Positions 8,629 to 18,036 of a DNA stretch of 48,700 bases are shown in pieces. This stretch comes from Flavivirga rizhaonensis. Lineage in GTDB: Bacteria; Bacteroidota; Bacteroidia; Flavobacteriales; Flavobacteriaceae. The notes beneath the pieces were generated by a model that saw nothing but the letters and a program-made list of their open reading frames with translations, was not told where the DNA came from and searched no databases. The position numbers were made by a program, and so were the translations under genes. Position 1 is the first letter of the stretch; every line of letters begins with the position of its first letter. Location: positions 1 to 48,700 of the forward strand of contig NZ_SRSO01000033.1 in assembly GCF_004791695.1 (NCBI RefSeq), written 5' to 3'.

Positions 8629-11600
8629 TTAAAATTGAAGTTGTAAACCTACTTTATATTGTGAGCTTATAGGATATGTACCCCGATCAAGACCTCGAGC
8701 ACTGAACCCATTATTTCCTACCTCAGGATCGAAACCAGAATAGCTTGTAATCGTTAAAGGGTTTTGGGCTTGTACATATATTCTAAATTTGTTAAACCCT
8801 AACTTATCACACAAATTCTTAGATAAAGAATAGCCTAAAGCAACATTTCTTAGTCTTATAAATGACCCATCTTCCAGAAAATAATCTGAGCCACCTCTAA
8901 AAGATGGACCATTTGGAGTTCCGTCATAAAAAGGTATTTGAGACTCTGGATTAATATTCGTCCAAGAATAATAAATATCTCTATGGGTTCCAGATTGATA
9001 GGCATAAGCTTTACTCCCATTCATGACCTCAGCACCGTAAGATCCATACCAGTTCATTGTAAAATCGAAACCTTTATAATTGGCATTAAAGTTAAACCCC
9101 ATATTAAACTCTTCTGTACCACTACCTTTATATACTTTATCATTCTCGTCTATAACTCCATCACCAGCATCTGGTACACCATCATTATCTGTATCTACGG
9201 TTAATTGATCTACATATTTTAAATCTCCTAGACTCCAAGTACCACTCACTAATGCCTTATATTCTGCAAGCTCTTCTGGCGTATTAATAACGCCATCTGT
9301 TTCTCTTAAAAAAAATGCAGCCGCTTCATAACCTTCAGTAATAAAACTGACTAATTCTCTTTTACGTGGGCGGTCTGATATAAAACTATTATCTAAGGCA
9401 ACCATTGAATTACCAGGAGGAGTTCTAGTCACGGTATTATCATTTTGAGTGTAGGTTAAGGAAGCATTCCAGTTAAACCCTTTTTTACCTTTATATTTAT
9501 AATTTAGAGTATATTCTACACCTATGTTTCTCATATCACCAATGTTCAATATACTTGTTCTATTGTTTCCAGAAACTCCAGTTGAAGGCGGATTAACCAC
9601 TCCAAATAATAAATTTTTCTTATCATTTATATAAAAATCGCTAGAAAATGTTAATTTCTCATTAAAAAACCCAATATCGTAACCAAAATTCTGACCAATA
9701 GACGATTCCCACTTAACATCAGAGTTTGCATACCGTAGTTGAGTCGTTCCTAAACCAGGCAATTCACTTGTTGAATTAAGGGTCGTAGAATTACTTCCTA
9801 ACACATAATTTTGACCTATGTTTACTACAGCTTGGTCGCTATATGGAGGAATACGATCGTTACCTGTTTCTCCATAACTTAATCTAAGTTTAAAAGAACT
9901 GGCTACATTTTTCAAGGGCTCCCAAAATGACTCATCGGATACATTCCAGCCAGCAGAAAATTGCTTGAACGCTTGATACCGATTATCTTTACCAAAACTA
10001 GAAGATCCGTCTCTACGGATACTGGCACTAAATAAATATTTACCCATATAATTATATTGAAGCCTTGCTAACATACCTTCTAAAGTTCGTGTAAAATCTC
10101 TATTATTAGAACTAACAAGATCATTACTATTATAACCATCTAACACACTAATTGCAGCATTTGCCTGATCGTCTTTTTGAGCTTCAAAATATTCGGAGTT
10201 TACTTTCTCTCTTGAAAAAACCCCCATTAATGTAATATTGTGGTCACCCAATTGCTTCTTATATCTAGCGATAAATTCACCAGTTAACTTATAAAATGTT
10301 GAATGTGATGTTCTATTTCTTGAAATATCAAATGGACTTGGAGGTACAAGGTCGCCAGCTGTATTATATACATCTAACCGAGGTATAATTCTAATCCCTT
10401 TTGTATCTGCAAATGTAGCTCCTGCTCGTGCTGTTAATTTTAAATCGTTTGTTAAGTCAAAATCTATAGCAATATTACCTGTAGTACTTGTTCCATTTCT
10501 GTTTTCTTTTGTGTTTAGGCCTCTTGCAATGCCTCCAAATCTTATGATAGGTCCTAAACCTGAGGGTTCATCTAAATCATCTTCGGTGACATTAAATAAC
10601 TCTGTTTGACCAAGTACAATAGATTGTTGAAATGGTTTATAACGAAGTATTTGATTAAAAACTCCCCAATTTGGGAGAACTCTTTCATCCCTTTTAAACG
10701 TTATTCCTGTTGCTATATGCCATTTACCTTTAGTAAATTTAGTATTAGAACGTACATTAAAACGTTTATAGCCTGAATTAATCATGATTCCTTCTTGATC
10801 AAAATAATTGGCATTAAAATTATATGTTAAATTTTCCTTGCCACCAGACACATTAATCGAATGGTTTTGTATGGAGGCTAAATCGTTTAGTATTATACTC
10901 TCAAGATCTGTATTATTAGTAAACCAGCTTCGATTTCTATGAATATCACCAACGACTTCGCCTAAAGGTTTTTTAGAAAGCGAAGTTCCACGAAACATTT
11001 CCATAAAGGTATGTTGATGGCTATCCATTAAAGGTACACCAGACGTAATATCTTGCACACCATACTCAGAGTTCACACTAATTCTCATTTGCCCTATTTT
11101 ACCTTGCTTAGTGGTAATTAAAATAACACCACCAGCGCCTCTTACTCCATATATTGCCGCAGATGCAACATCTTTTAAGACATCTATGGTTTCAATTTCG
11201 CTAATACTTAACTGAGGATCTGAATTAAAAGGGATACCGTCTACAACATACAACGGACTGTTTTCCCCTATAACAGAACTAAAACCCCTAATTAATATAT
11301 TAGCTTCTGCCCCTGGTTCTCCAGAACTAGAGGTTACACTCACACCTGCAATTTGTCCTTGTAATGCAGTACCAATATCATAAGTGGTAGTTTTTGTTAA
11401 GACTTCAGCTTTGACCTGCCCTACAGATCCTGATACTTCTTTTCTCTTTTGTGTGCCATAACCAACAACAATGACTTCGTCTAGAGTTGATACGTCTGGT
11501 TGCAAAACCACGTTTATTGAAGTTTGCCCGTTTACAGAAACTTCTTCTGTTAGAAAGCCTAAGTAGCTGAAAATTAAAACGCTATCTGAATCTGTTTTAA

Positions 11601-11811
11601 TTTCATAGTTTCCGTCAAAATCCGTGACAGTTCCATTTGGAGTGCCTTTTACAAGAATACTCACACCAGGTAGTGGTTGCCCCTCTCCAACAACGTTTCC
11701 TTTTACCGTAGTTTTTTGCGCTTGAATACAACCAAAACTCATTGCAAAGAGGAAAGCAATATAATACGTTTTTGGTTTACATTTAATAAATGAATTTAAT
11801 TTCATACTCAC
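8629..11811 (-). CDS. SusC/RagA-like TonB-dependent outer-membrane transporter
   Basis: The 1060-residue protein has a signal peptide (about 1-31, ending FGCIQAQ), a CarboxypepD_reg-like domain (about 34-110, VKGTPNGTVTDFDGNYEI), a TonB-box-like segment with DEVIVVGYGTQKR near 112-124, a plug domain (about 125-240, with the IRGFSS and YVVDGIPF motifs) and a long beta barrel ending in Phe, as expected for outer-membrane insertion. With its SusD partner it imports oligosaccharides, powered by TonB-ExbBD. It is the first gene of the locus. No adjacent HTCS, anti-sigma or other regulator is visible in the window, so induction must be controlled from elsewhere or by a regulator past the left edge. 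Confidence 0.97.
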   Translation of the reverse strand: MSMKLNSFIKCKPKTYYIAFLFAMSFGCIQAQKTTVKGNVVGEGQPLPGVSILVKGTPNGTVTDFDGNYEIKTDSDSVLIFSYLGFLTEEVSVNGQTSINVVLQPDVSTLDEVIVVGYGTQKRKEVSGSVGQVKAEVLTKTTTYDIGTALQGQIAGVSVTSSSGEPGAEANILIRGFSSVIGENSPLYVVDGIPFNSDPQLSISEIETIDVLKDVASAAIYGVRGAGGVILITTKQGKIGQMRISVNSEYGVQDITSGVPLMDSHQHTFMEMFRGTSLSKKPLGEVVGDIHRNRSWFTNNTDLESIILNDLASIQNHSINVSGGKENLTYNFNANYFDQEGIMINSGYKRFNVRSNTKFTKGKWHIATGITFKRDERVLPNWGVFNQILRYKPFQQSIVLGQTELFNVTEDDLDEPSGLGPIIRFGGIARGLNTKENRNGTSTTGNIAIDFDLTNDLKLTARAGATFADTKGIRIIPRLDVYNTAGDLVPPSPFDISRNRTSHSTFYKLTGEFIARYKKQLGDHNITLMGVFSREKVNSEYFEAQKDDQANAAISVLDGYNSNDLVSSNNRDFTRTLEGMLARLQYNYMGKYLFSASIRRDGSSSFGKDNRYQAFKQFSAGWNVSDESFWEPLKNVASSFKLRLSYGETGNDRIPPYSDQAVVNIGQNYVLGSNSTTLNSTSELPGLGTTQLRYANSDVKWESSIGQNFGYDIGFFNEKLTFSSDFYINDKKNLLFGVVNPPSTGVSGNNRTSILNIGDMRNIGVEYTLNYKYKGKKGFNWNASLTYTQNDNTVTRTPPGNSMVALDNSFISDRPRKRELVSFITEGYEAAAFFLRETDGVINTPEELAEYKALVSGTWSLGDLKYVDQLTVDTDNDGVPDAGDGVIDENDKVYKGSGTEEFNMGFNFNANYKGFDFTMNWYGSYGAEVMNGSKAYAYQSGTHRDIYYSWTNINPESQIPFYDGTPNGPSFRGGSDYFLEDGSFIRLRNVALGYSLSKNLCDKLGFNKFRIYVQAQNPLTITSYSGFDPEVGNNGFSARGLDRGTYPISSQYKVGLQLQF

Positions 11812-11993
11812 AGTTTATATTTATGTTAATTTAGTTTCTACAAATGTTAATATTATCTAAACAAGCAAGCATAACAGATGTTTTTTTAATTGATACATAT
11901 GGTAAATTATTAAAAAGTGTTAATTTTTTTTTAAATACCCGTAATTACCAATAATATAAAAGAGAAGTTTTAACTTAGGTGAAAAAATAGTAG
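11812..11993 (-). promoter_or_regulatory. Upstream region of the SusC operon
   Basis: This 182-base AT-rich region must hold the promoter of the SusC/SusD operon on the minus strand. Near matches to the flavobacterial -7 element exist but none has a well-placed TTG at -33, so I do not mark a site. No other gene is visible in it. Confidence 0.35.
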
Positions 11994-12779
11994 GTGAGTA
12001 TATTAAGTTTTACAGCTCATTTCGATAGTGAAGAAGCCTGTCGTACTCATTTTAAAAGCGAACTTAAATTTAATGTTAGTGAAAAGCTTGAAAAGATTTA
12101 TGTTAAAAATGGCGGCTATGTTAAAAGAGACCAGTTACTGGCATCTTTAAATGCCTTTACATATAGGCAAAAAGTACAAAAAGCCGAAATAGATTTAAAA
12201 GAAGCCACTTTAGAGTTTAACGACTTGCAAGTACGTCGCGGTTTTAACGCTAATACTAAAGACAGTCTTTCTAAAAAAGAGTATGATATGATGGCCATTA
12301 AATCCAGGTATAAAAATGCGTTACACCATTTGTAAAATGCACGTTTCGATTTAAGGTCAACAAAGCTAATAGCGTCTTTTAGCGGTAAAATTGCTAGTAT
12401 AAATAGTAAACAATACGAACAGATTAGTGCTGGAAAAGAATTTATAACCCTTATTAACGATGCTGTTTTTGAAGTGGAATTTTACGTTATTGAATCAGAA
12501 CTTAAAGATATTAGAACCAGGGATAAAGTCTCTATAGCTCCCTTTGCGCTTAATAAAAGCTATGAAGGCTATATAGCGACTATAAACCCCCAGGTAGAAA
12601 AAGACGGTACTATTTTAATAAAAGCGCAGGTAAAAAATGATGGTGACTTATTGGAAGGTATGAACGTAAAAGTATTAATACAGAAAGATATTCCCAATCA
12701 GTTTGTTGTACCCAAAGCTTCAGTTATATTAAGAGATAACCAGGAAGTATTGTTTAAAGTTATAAAAGGAAAAGCTTAA
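11994..12779 (+). pseudogene. Decayed RND/ABC efflux periplasmic adaptor (HlyD/MFP family)
   Basis: One reading frame across this stretch gives an adaptor-like protein: a biotinyl-lipoyl-like start (KLEKIYVKNGGYVKRDQLL), a helical hairpin (about 55-115), then barrel-sandwich and beta-barrel segments ending with KASVILRDNQEVLFKVIKGKA. A TAA at 12333-12335 interrupts the frame, which continues unchanged to 12779, so a single nonsense change is enough to explain the break. The N-terminus lacks a signal peptide or membrane anchor, has only a GTG start and two stops directly before it, so the 5' end is lost too. No RND pump or outer-membrane channel gene is beside it. It is probably a relic of an efflux operon. 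Confidence 0.8.
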
Positions 12780-12788
12780 TGCGCCATA

Positions 12789-13073
12789 TTATTTTTGCAT
12801 CGATTCTAATTTACGAATGACTAAATTTTCACTTTCACTTTCTTTATGTTTTATGAAAATTAGAAATATTAATATTGAAAATGAAGTTATAGAAAGGTAA
12901 GTACAAAATACTTTCTTTTTTTGTTGTGAAACCAATGATCAAAGCCAAAATAATTATAGATAAAATTCCTAAAACCTGATTTTTAATCGAATCAGATAAA
13001 ATAAAATATAGAAAAAAAGTATAAAAATGATGCTTAAAATTAATCCTGATAATATTCCTATAACGTTCTTCAT
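12789..13073 (-). pseudogene. Frameshifted small membrane protein gene (unknown family)
   Basis: From ATG at 13073 the frame reads MKNVIGILSGLILSIIF then soon stops. A second frame supplies a hydrophobic segment (GILSIIILALIIGFTTKK), and after an A7 run the first frame resumes with another membrane segment and a charged tail ending RKLESMQK, stop at 12789-12791. Joined, this gives a protein of about 95 residues with three membrane helices. Two compensating frameshifts in or near homopolymers are needed. I recognise no family. The alternative is that the middle frame (12844-13113) is a real short gene, which I think less likely. Confidence 0.4.
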
Positions 13074-13320
13074 TATAAATGTTTATCAATGGTTTAATAT
13101 GGAGTTGTTTCATGCTAAAATAAGTTCAACACATATTGATTTACTTTTAACACTAAACATGTATAAGTTTTTCTCTCAAATAAAATCAATGTTTTCAATA
13201 AAAAGGATTTATCGTTTTCCTTCCCAATATCATTGTTGAAAACTCCCATTAAATAACCCAAAACTAATTCTTAAATAACTATTTTAATTTTGTAAATTTG
13301 CCTGCGTTTATAAGCGCAAC
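13074..13320. promoter_or_regulatory. Spacer upstream of pyrG with -7 element
   Basis: Most of this stretch shows no coding signal. TAAATTTG at 13293-13300 matches the flavobacterial -7 consensus TAnnTTTG and would start pyrG transcription about 15 bases before the ATG. I do not see a good -33 TTG at the right distance. Confidence 0.45.
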
Positions 13321-14961
13321 ATGACAACTACAACAAAATACATTTTCGTAACCGGAGGGGTTACATCGTCTTTAGGAAAAGGCATCATAGCAGCATCTCT
13401 TGCTAAATTATTACAAGCTCAGGGATATCGAGTTACGATTCAGAAATTAGATCCATATATAAATGTAGACCCAGGAACATTAAACCCATATGAACATGGT
13501 GAATGTTATGTGACTGAAGATGGTGCAGAAACGGATTTGGATTTGGGGCATTATGAGCGTTTTTTAAATACACCTACAAGTCAGGCCAATAATGTAACAA
13601 CGGGAAGAATTTACCAAAGCGTGATTCAAAAAGAACGCCGAGGTGAGTTTTTAGGAAAGACAGTACAGGTTGTTCCTCATATTACAAATGAAATAAAACG
13701 TCGTGTACAAATTTTAGGTAAGTCTGGCGATTATGATATCGTTATTACAGAAATTGGAGGCACGGTTGGTGATATTGAATCGTTACCCTATATAGAAGCT
13801 GTTCGTCAACTTCGTTGGGATTTAGGAGAAAATAATGCTACCGTTATACATCTAACATTGGTACCGTTTTTATCGGCGGCTGGAGAATTAAAAACAAAAC
13901 CAACACAGCATAGTGTTAAAACACTTATGGAAAGTGGGGTACAGGCAGACATATTAGTTTGCAGAACAGAACATAATTTACCAAAAGATTTACGTCGTAA
14001 ACTCGCTTTATTTTGTAATGTTAGAGAAGAAGCGGTCATACAATCTATAGATGCATCTACAATATATGATGTGCCTAATTTAATGCTAGAAGAAGGTTTA
14101 GATAAGGTTGTTTTAAAAAAATTAGATTTAGAGAGTTCTACACCAGATATTACCAAATGGAATAATTTTGTACACCGTCATAAAAATCCAAAATCGGATG
14201 TTACTATCGGATTAATTGGAAAATATGTAGAATTACAAGATTCGTATAAATCTATTTTAGAAGCTTTTATTCATGCAGGAGCAGAAAATGAAGTTAAAGT
14301 AAAAATAGAATCAATTCATTCAGAATATTTGAATGAAGATAATATAAGGTTAAAACTTGGTCATTTAAATGGCGTATTAGTAGCTCCTGGTTTTGGTGAA
14401 CGAGGTATAGAAGGAAAAATTACAGCAGTAAAGTTTGTTAGAGAAAATAACATTCCATTTTTAGGAATTTGTTTAGGTATGCAAATGGCTGTTATTGAGT
14501 TTGCGCGACATGTTTTAGACCTTACTGATGCCAACTCAACTGAAATGGAGGCTACGACAGCGAATCCGGTAATTGATCTGATGGAAGAACAAAAAACGGT
14601 AATTGATAAAGGAGGAACTATGCGTTTAGGAGCTTGGTCTTGTGAGTTGAAAAAGGAAAGTATAGTTCATGATATCTATAAAAGTGACATTATAAAAGAA
14701 CGTCATAGACATCGTTATGAGTTTAATAGTACTTATAGAGAAGAGCTAGAGGGAGCTGGAATGCATGCAACAGGGTTAAATCCAGATACAGGTTTAGTTG
14801 AAATTATAGAAATACCTGATCATCCTTGGTTTGTAGGTGTGCAATATCACCCAGAATATAAAAGTACAGTTGCTAATCCACATCCTCTATTTGTGGCTTT
14901 CGTTAAAGCAGCTTTAAATCATAAAAAAGATCAAAAAGGTGTCAGTATGGCACAAAATTAA
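13321..14961 (+). CDS. pyrG: CTP synthase (glutamine hydrolysing)
   Basis: The enzyme makes CTP from UTP, ATP and glutamine in the cytoplasm, the last step of pyrimidine nucleotide synthesis. The 546-residue length is normal. The N-terminal synthetase domain (about 1-270) opens with FVTGGVTSSLGKGI, the ATP-binding loop, and carries the SVQ-type UTP/CTP site near KTKPTQHSVK. The C-terminal class-I glutamine amidotransferase domain (about 295-535) has the complete triad: Cys384 in GICLGMQ, His510 and Glu512 in YHPEY. It stands with its own promoter and is followed on the same strand by yidC after 149 bases that include an inverted repeat. Confidence 0.99.
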   Translation: MTTTTKYIFVTGGVTSSLGKGIIAASLAKLLQAQGYRVTIQKLDPYINVDPGTLNPYEHGECYVTEDGAETDLDLGHYERFLNTPTSQANNVTTGRIYQSVIQKERRGEFLGKTVQVVPHITNEIKRRVQILGKSGDYDIVITEIGGTVGDIESLPYIEAVRQLRWDLGENNATVIHLTLVPFLSAAGELKTKPTQHSVKTLMESGVQADILVCRTEHNLPKDLRRKLALFCNVREEAVIQSIDASTIYDVPNLMLEEGLDKVVLKKLDLESSTPDITKWNNFVHRHKNPKSDVTIGLIGKYVELQDSYKSILEAFIHAGAENEVKVKIESIHSEYLNEDNIRLKLGHLNGVLVAPGFGERGIEGKITAVKFVRENNIPFLGICLGMQMAVIEFARHVLDLTDANSTEMEATTANPVIDLMEEQKTVIDKGGTMRLGAWSCELKKESIVHDIYKSDIIKERHRHRYEFNSTYREELEGAGMHATGLNPDTGLVEIIEIPDHPWFVGVQYHPEYKSTVANPHPLFVAFVKAALNHKKDQKGVSMAQN

Positions 14962-14990
14962 AATTGGATAACTATTTGATAATCTATTTA

Positions 14991-15099
14991 TCATTCCCAT
15001 GAAAATGGAAATCTCATTAAATTTAAACGCGTATAATTGTCATATTGAATAAAGCGAAATATCTAACTAAGAGATTTTTATATTGCATTTAGAATGACA
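14991..15099. repeat. TCATTC-type dispersed repeat, two variants, between pyrG and yidC
   Basis: A short unit at 14991-15015 (TCATTCCCATGAAAATGGAA) contains a small hairpin and resembles the half copy at 48508. Right after it, 15038-15065 (beginning TGTCATATTGAATAAAG) pairs imperfectly with 15070-15099 (ending TTTAGAATGACA) as a long inverted repeat. The arms share the TGTCATTCTGAAT core with the copies at 35431, 41152 and 48292. The repeat ends 11 bases before the yidC start codon, so it probably lies in the yidC leader transcript. Confidence 0.7.
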
Positions 15100-15110
15100 C
15101 AAATTAAAAT

Positions 15111-17006
15111 ATGGAAGAAAAGAAATTAGATATTAATTCGATTATAGGGTTCCTACTTATTTTCGGAATATTAATGTATATGCTTTGGCAAAATCAGCCA
15201 ACACCAGAAGAGCTAGAAGCTCAAGAAAAAGCAAAGCAAGAACAAATTGAAGCAGATAAAAAAACTTCAGAACAAAATCAGACTAAAGTAACTACTGCGG
15301 AAGATTATACGTCTGGTGCGGTTTCTGATTCACTTCAATTAATCAATCTAAAAAATAAACTTGGGGCTTTAGCATATTCAGAAACTTTAGTTTCGGATAA
15401 AAAAGAAACACGTGTTGAAACTGATTTATTTGAATTAAAGTTTAATAATAGAGGAGGGTATTTATCTGAGGTAAAATTAAAGGAGTTTGTGGATTTCAAT
15501 AAAGAACCTATTTATATTGTAAAAGATAATAATGCTTCTTTCAATATTAATTTTGGGACTACTGAAAGTAGAATTGTAAATACAAAGGATAGATATTTTA
15601 CGCCTACTGTCACTAAAAATGGTGACAACACTATAGTTTCAATGAAACTTAAGGTGTCTGAAACTAAGTTTTTAGAATATCGCTACGAGTTGAAAAAAGA
15701 CGATTACATGATCGACTTTACTATTCGTTCGCAAGGATTAAGTGATATTATAAATAGCTCACAAGCTGTTAGTTTAGATTGGAATCTTAAAACGTATCGT
15801 CATGCAAAAAGTATTTCTTATGAAAATAGATATACTGAGGTTGTTTTTGAATATGAAGATGGAAAAGATGACTATTTAGGGCAACAAGAACAAACAGATG
15901 ATACAGCGGCAGATGTTAGTTATGTAGCATTTAAGCAACACTTCTTCACATCTATTTTATTAGCAGATGTCCCTTTTAAAACGGGAACTTTTGAATCTAG
16001 AAATCTAGTTCAGGATGAAGAAATAGATACTGTTTATACCAAAGCATTTGTTGCTAAACTACCTTTAGAATTAGCGGGTGGCGAGATTAATAAAACAATG
16101 GATTGGTATTATGGACCAAGTGATTTTAAAATATTAAATGCATACGATAGAAATTTAGATGAAGTTGTGCCTCTTGGTTGGGGTATTTTCGGATGGATAA
16201 ATAAATATGTTTTCATTCCTTTGTTTGCTTTCTTAGGAGGGTTTTTACCTTACGGAATTGCCATTATTGTCATGACGATATTAATCAAGTTATTAATGTC
16301 CTTTGTGCAATATAAGCAGTTTTTATCGCAAGCAAAAATGAAGATTCTAAAACCGGAATTAGATGCTATTCGCGAGAAGTATAAAGACAATAAAATGAAA
16401 GCGCAACAGGAAACTATGGCGTTGCAAAGTAAAGCAGGAGCAAGTCCATTAAGTGGATGTTTACCAGCGTTAGTACAGTTGCCTGTGTTTTATGCACTGT
16501 TTCAATTTTTTCCGTCTGCATTCGATTTAAGACAAAAAAGCTTCTTATGGGTAGAAGATTTATCATCGTATGATACCGTAGCAAATCTTCCGTTTAATAT
16601 CCCTTTTTATGGAGATCATGTAAGCTTATTTCCTTTGTTAGCATCTATTGCTATTTTCTTTTATATGCGTTTAACAACGGGACAACAAGTAGCTACACAA
16701 CCGCAACAAGAAGGGATGCCAGATATGGGTAAAATGATGAAGTATATGATGTACTTCTCTCCAATAATGATGCTATTCTTTTTTAATAACTATGCATCTG
16801 GGTTAAGTTTGTATTACTTTATTTCTAACCTAATTAGTATTGGAATTATTTTAGTTATTAAAAATTACATTCTTGATGAGGATAAAATTCATGCTCAGAT
16901 TCAAGAGAATAAAAAGAAGCCTAAAAAGCAAAGTAAATTCCAAGCACGTATGCAGGGTATGATGGAGCAGGCTGAAAAACAGAAACAAGCACAAAAAAAA
17001 AGGTAA
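15111..17006 (+). CDS. yidC: Membrane protein insertase YidC
   Basis: YidC inserts and folds inner-membrane proteins, alone or with the Sec translocon. The 631-residue product has the Gram-negative layout: an N-terminal membrane helix (about 10-25), a large periplasmic beta domain (about 80-350) and the conserved Oxa1-like core with helices at about 365-400, 445-465, 510-535 and 555-595. The cytoplasmic coiled loop (AKMKILKPELDAIREKYK) and the ASPLSGCLPALVQLPVFYALF segment are hallmarks. The tail is strongly basic, ending EKQKQAQKKR, which may contact ribosomes. Upstream pyrG is on the same strand; the pyrG-yidC order is common in flavobacteria. Confidence 0.98.
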   Translation: MEEKKLDINSIIGFLLIFGILMYMLWQNQPTPEELEAQEKAKQEQIEADKKTSEQNQTKVTTAEDYTSGAVSDSLQLINLKNKLGALAYSETLVSDKKETRVETDLFELKFNNRGGYLSEVKLKEFVDFNKEPIYIVKDNNASFNINFGTTESRIVNTKDRYFTPTVTKNGDNTIVSMKLKVSETKFLEYRYELKKDDYMIDFTIRSQGLSDIINSSQAVSLDWNLKTYRHAKSISYENRYTEVVFEYEDGKDDYLGQQEQTDDTAADVSYVAFKQHFFTSILLADVPFKTGTFESRNLVQDEEIDTVYTKAFVAKLPLELAGGEINKTMDWYYGPSDFKILNAYDRNLDEVVPLGWGIFGWINKYVFIPLFAFLGGFLPYGIAIIVMTILIKLLMSFVQYKQFLSQAKMKILKPELDAIREKYKDNKMKAQQETMALQSKAGASPLSGCLPALVQLPVFYALFQFFPSAFDLRQKSFLWVEDLSSYDTVANLPFNIPFYGDHVSLFPLLASIAIFFYMRLTTGQQVATQPQQEGMPDMGKMMKYMMYFSPIMMLFFFNNYASGLSLYYFISNLISIGIILVIKNYILDEDKIHAQIQENKKKPKKQSKFQARMQGMMEQAEKQKQAQKKR

Positions 17007-17078
17007 AAGATAAATACCTTTCTCTTAAATAAAGGAAAGTGTCTTTGAATTTTTATTAAAAGTCTTAATATTAAAATG

Positions 17079-17106
17079 AGCTGTCAATTTTTTGGCAGCT
17101 TTTTTG
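17079..17106 (+). terminator. Rho-independent terminator after yidC
   Basis: AGCTGTC at 17079-17085 pairs with GGCAGCT at 17094-17100 (one G-T pair) around an 8-base loop, followed directly by a T run. It ends the yidC transcript before the next gene. Confidence 0.8.
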
Positions 17107-17188
17107 TTATACAATTTGAAAATAATATTTTCGTTTACAATAGTGTTGTTTAGTAAAATAAAAATTAAAAAAAATGATAACTTTTAAA

Positions 17189-17887
17189 ATGAAAAAAGTA
17201 ATAGTATCTCTAATTGTTTTATTTGTTTTTAATTTTGGTTTCTCTCAAAATATTAATCAATTTGATGAATATGGTAAACGTCATGGTATTTGGAAAAAGA
17301 CATTTAAAAACACAAATGTTCTTAGGTATGAAGGTGAGTTTTTGCATGGTAAAGAAATAGGCGTTTTTAAGTTTTATAAGAATATTAGAAAAAAACCAGT
17401 TTTAACAGCTACCAGAACCTTCAATGAAAATGATAATAAAACTTATGTCAAATTTTTTGCAACGAGGGGAAAAGTCATTAGTGAAGGTACAATGGATGGT
17501 AAGTTATATACAGGAGAATGGAAGTATTATCAAAAAAACTCTGATAAGTTACTTACTTTAGAACATTATAATGATAAAGGAAACTTAGATGGTGAGCGTT
17601 TTGTATATTATCCTAATGGACAAATAGCTGAAAAGCAAAATTATGTTGATGGAAAATTAGACGGTGTATCAACATGGTATTCTACTAATAATGTGGTTTT
17701 AAAAACCTATGTTTATGTAGATGGAGAATTGCATGGAGAATCAAAATTTTATAATTCAAAAGGAGAGTTGATAGCTGAAGGGAGATATAAGCATGAGAAA
17801 AAACATGGAATTTGGAAGTATTATGAAAATGGAAAGCTGAAAGATGAGAAAAACTTTTCACCAGAAGGGAAGTACAAGAAAAAATAA
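17189..17887 (+). CDS. Secreted MORN/YwqK-repeat protein
   Basis: I place the start at the ATG at 17189 (MKKVIVSLIVLFVFNFGFSQ), a clean signal peptide; the ATG at 17174 would add five residues before it. The mature part, about 210 residues, is built from repeats of the form YxxGxxxGxWxYY, for example HGIWKKTFK, GEFLHGKEIGVFKFY, TGEWKYYQ, DGERFVYYPNGQIAEKQNY and HGIWKYYENGKLKDEKNF. These are MORN/YwqK-like beta-hairpin repeats. The YwqK family is sometimes labelled antitoxin, but in Bacteroidota most members are exported proteins of unknown role with no toxin partner, and none is seen here. Function unknown; probably periplasmic or surface-exposed. Confidence 0.85.
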   Translation: MKKVIVSLIVLFVFNFGFSQNINQFDEYGKRHGIWKKTFKNTNVLRYEGEFLHGKEIGVFKFYKNIRKKPVLTATRTFNENDNKTYVKFFATRGKVISEGTMDGKLYTGEWKYYQKNSDKLLTLEHYNDKGNLDGERFVYYPNGQIAEKQNYVDGKLDGVSTWYSTNNVVLKTYVYVDGELHGESKFYNSKGELIAEGRYKHEKKHGIWKYYENGKLKDEKNFSPEGKYKKK

Positions 17888-17947
17888 TTAGTATAAAACT
17901 GATTGTCCGTAATTAATCATAAAACACAAAACATATTTATATAAAAA

Positions 17948-17975
17948 GGCTCCTGGTTTATTAGGAGCCTCTCTT
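17948..17975. terminator. Bidirectional terminator between convergent genes
   Basis: GGCTCCT at 17948-17954 and AGGAGCC at 17963-17969 form a perfect stem. A T-rich run follows on the plus strand, and on the minus strand the hairpin is followed by TTTTTAT. It can serve both the MORN-repeat gene and the convergent FAS1 gene. Confidence 0.8.
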
Positions 17976-18036
17976 TTTCATAGACAATTTTAATCCAAGA
18001 TTAACTTGCCTACAATCACAAACCAAACTAATTTTA

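Noticed and set aside
12844..13113. Intact-looking 89-residue frame on the minus strand
   Set aside because: Its N-terminal part (NIYNEERYRNIIRINFKH) is a frame shadow of the better MKNVIGILSG start, and its C-terminus is out of frame with the charged tail. I read it as one piece of a frameshifted gene.
17189..17887. YwqK antitoxin of a toxin-antitoxin pair
   Set aside because: It has a signal peptide and no adjacent toxin gene; the antitoxin label comes only from family naming.
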